Shown: one piece after another, positions 5,030 to 5,119 of the stretch
Position numbering within the stretch: the stretch's first letter is position 1
Layout of the letters: every line of letters begins with the position of its first letter
Origin: PWQG01 sp051747985
Lineage (GTDB): Bacteria > Pseudomonadota > Gammaproteobacteria > Pseudomonadales > Pseudohongiellaceae
NCBI GenBank assembly: GCA_051747985.1
Contig: JBNJGU010000203.1
Span: 1-5,119, forward strand
Reading direction: 5' to 3'
DNA: 5,119 nucleotides
Program-made: the position numbers and the translations under genes
Notes under the pieces: generated by a model
Told to the model about the DNA's origin: nothing
What the model saw: the letters and a program-made list of their open reading frames with translations, nothing else
Database searches by the model: none

Positions 5030-5119
5030 ATGAGTCAACGCAAGATCCATATCACCGACGTCATCCTGCGGGATGCCCATCAGTCCCTGATCGCCACCCG
5101 GATGCGCACCGAGGACATG
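5030..5119 (+). CDS. pycB: Carboxyltransferase subunit: pyruvate carboxylase subunit B / oxaloacetate decarboxylase alpha (first 30 codons)
   Basis: The visible residues read MSQRKIHITDVILRDAHQSL, then IATRMRTEDM. ITDVxLRDAHQSLxATR is the signature opening of the carboxyltransferase TIM barrel shared by PycB and OadA; the Asp of RDAHQS is a metal ligand in the family. The ATG at 5030 has GGAG six bases upstream and lies 12 bases after the pycA stop, so the two are in one operon. The protein would transfer the carboxyl group from biotin to pyruvate; its own biotinyl domain would be at the C-terminus, outside the window. Pairing with a stand-alone biotin carboxylase favours pyruvate carboxylase over the sodium-pumping decarboxylase, which uses OadB and OadG instead, but those genes could lie further right. 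Confidence 0.88.
   Translation, partial: MSQRKIHITDVILRDAHQSLIATRMRTEDM

Overview
The window is GC-rich, densely coding proteobacterial chromosome, most likely from a gammaproteobacterium. Three things point that way: an ABC-F ATPase of the YbiT type, a two-gene pyruvate carboxylase (biotin carboxylase subunit followed by carboxyltransferase subunit) as in Pseudomonas and relatives, and an ACT-domain protein of the COG3602 kind. I cannot name the genus. I see no insertion sequence, integrase, tRNA, rRNA, CRISPR array or other sign of recent mobility.

Left part (1-2841, all genes on the minus strand). Reading in the direction of transcription, the order is: a DUF6933-type protein of unknown function (2194-2841); a short control region (2109-2193) with a long perfect inverted repeat; a PadR-family repressor (1770-2108); a multi-pass membrane protein whose N-terminal helical domain is typical of PadR-linked membrane proteins (1046-1777, overlapping padR by 8 bases); a TonB/TolA-like single-pass protein with a Ser-x3-His membrane anchor but no TonB C-terminal domain (209-1021); and the first 33 codons of a ybiT-like ABC-F gene (1-99), which starts with TTG. 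The PadR, membrane-protein and TonB-like genes look like one autoregulated operon acting at the cell envelope. What it senses is unknown.

Middle (2842-3116). A 52-residue single-pass membrane protein fits on the minus strand at 2883-3041, with its stop codon in the loop of a hairpin. Its likely promoter overlaps, on the opposite strand, the promoter of the ACT-domain gene, making a compact divergent control region.

Right part (3117-5119, plus strand). An ACT-domain protein (3117-3515) is followed by its neighbour's promoter (an extended -10), then the biotin carboxylase subunit pycA (3596-5017), then the first 30 codons of the carboxyltransferase subunit pycB/oadA (from 5030). These last two together would carboxylate pyruvate to oxaloacetate (anaplerosis). 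The related oxaloacetate decarboxylase reaction cannot be excluded because the rest of the second gene lies outside the window.

The most interesting parts are the PadR / membrane protein / TonB-anchor operon with its unusual operator candidate, and the overlooked small membrane protein.
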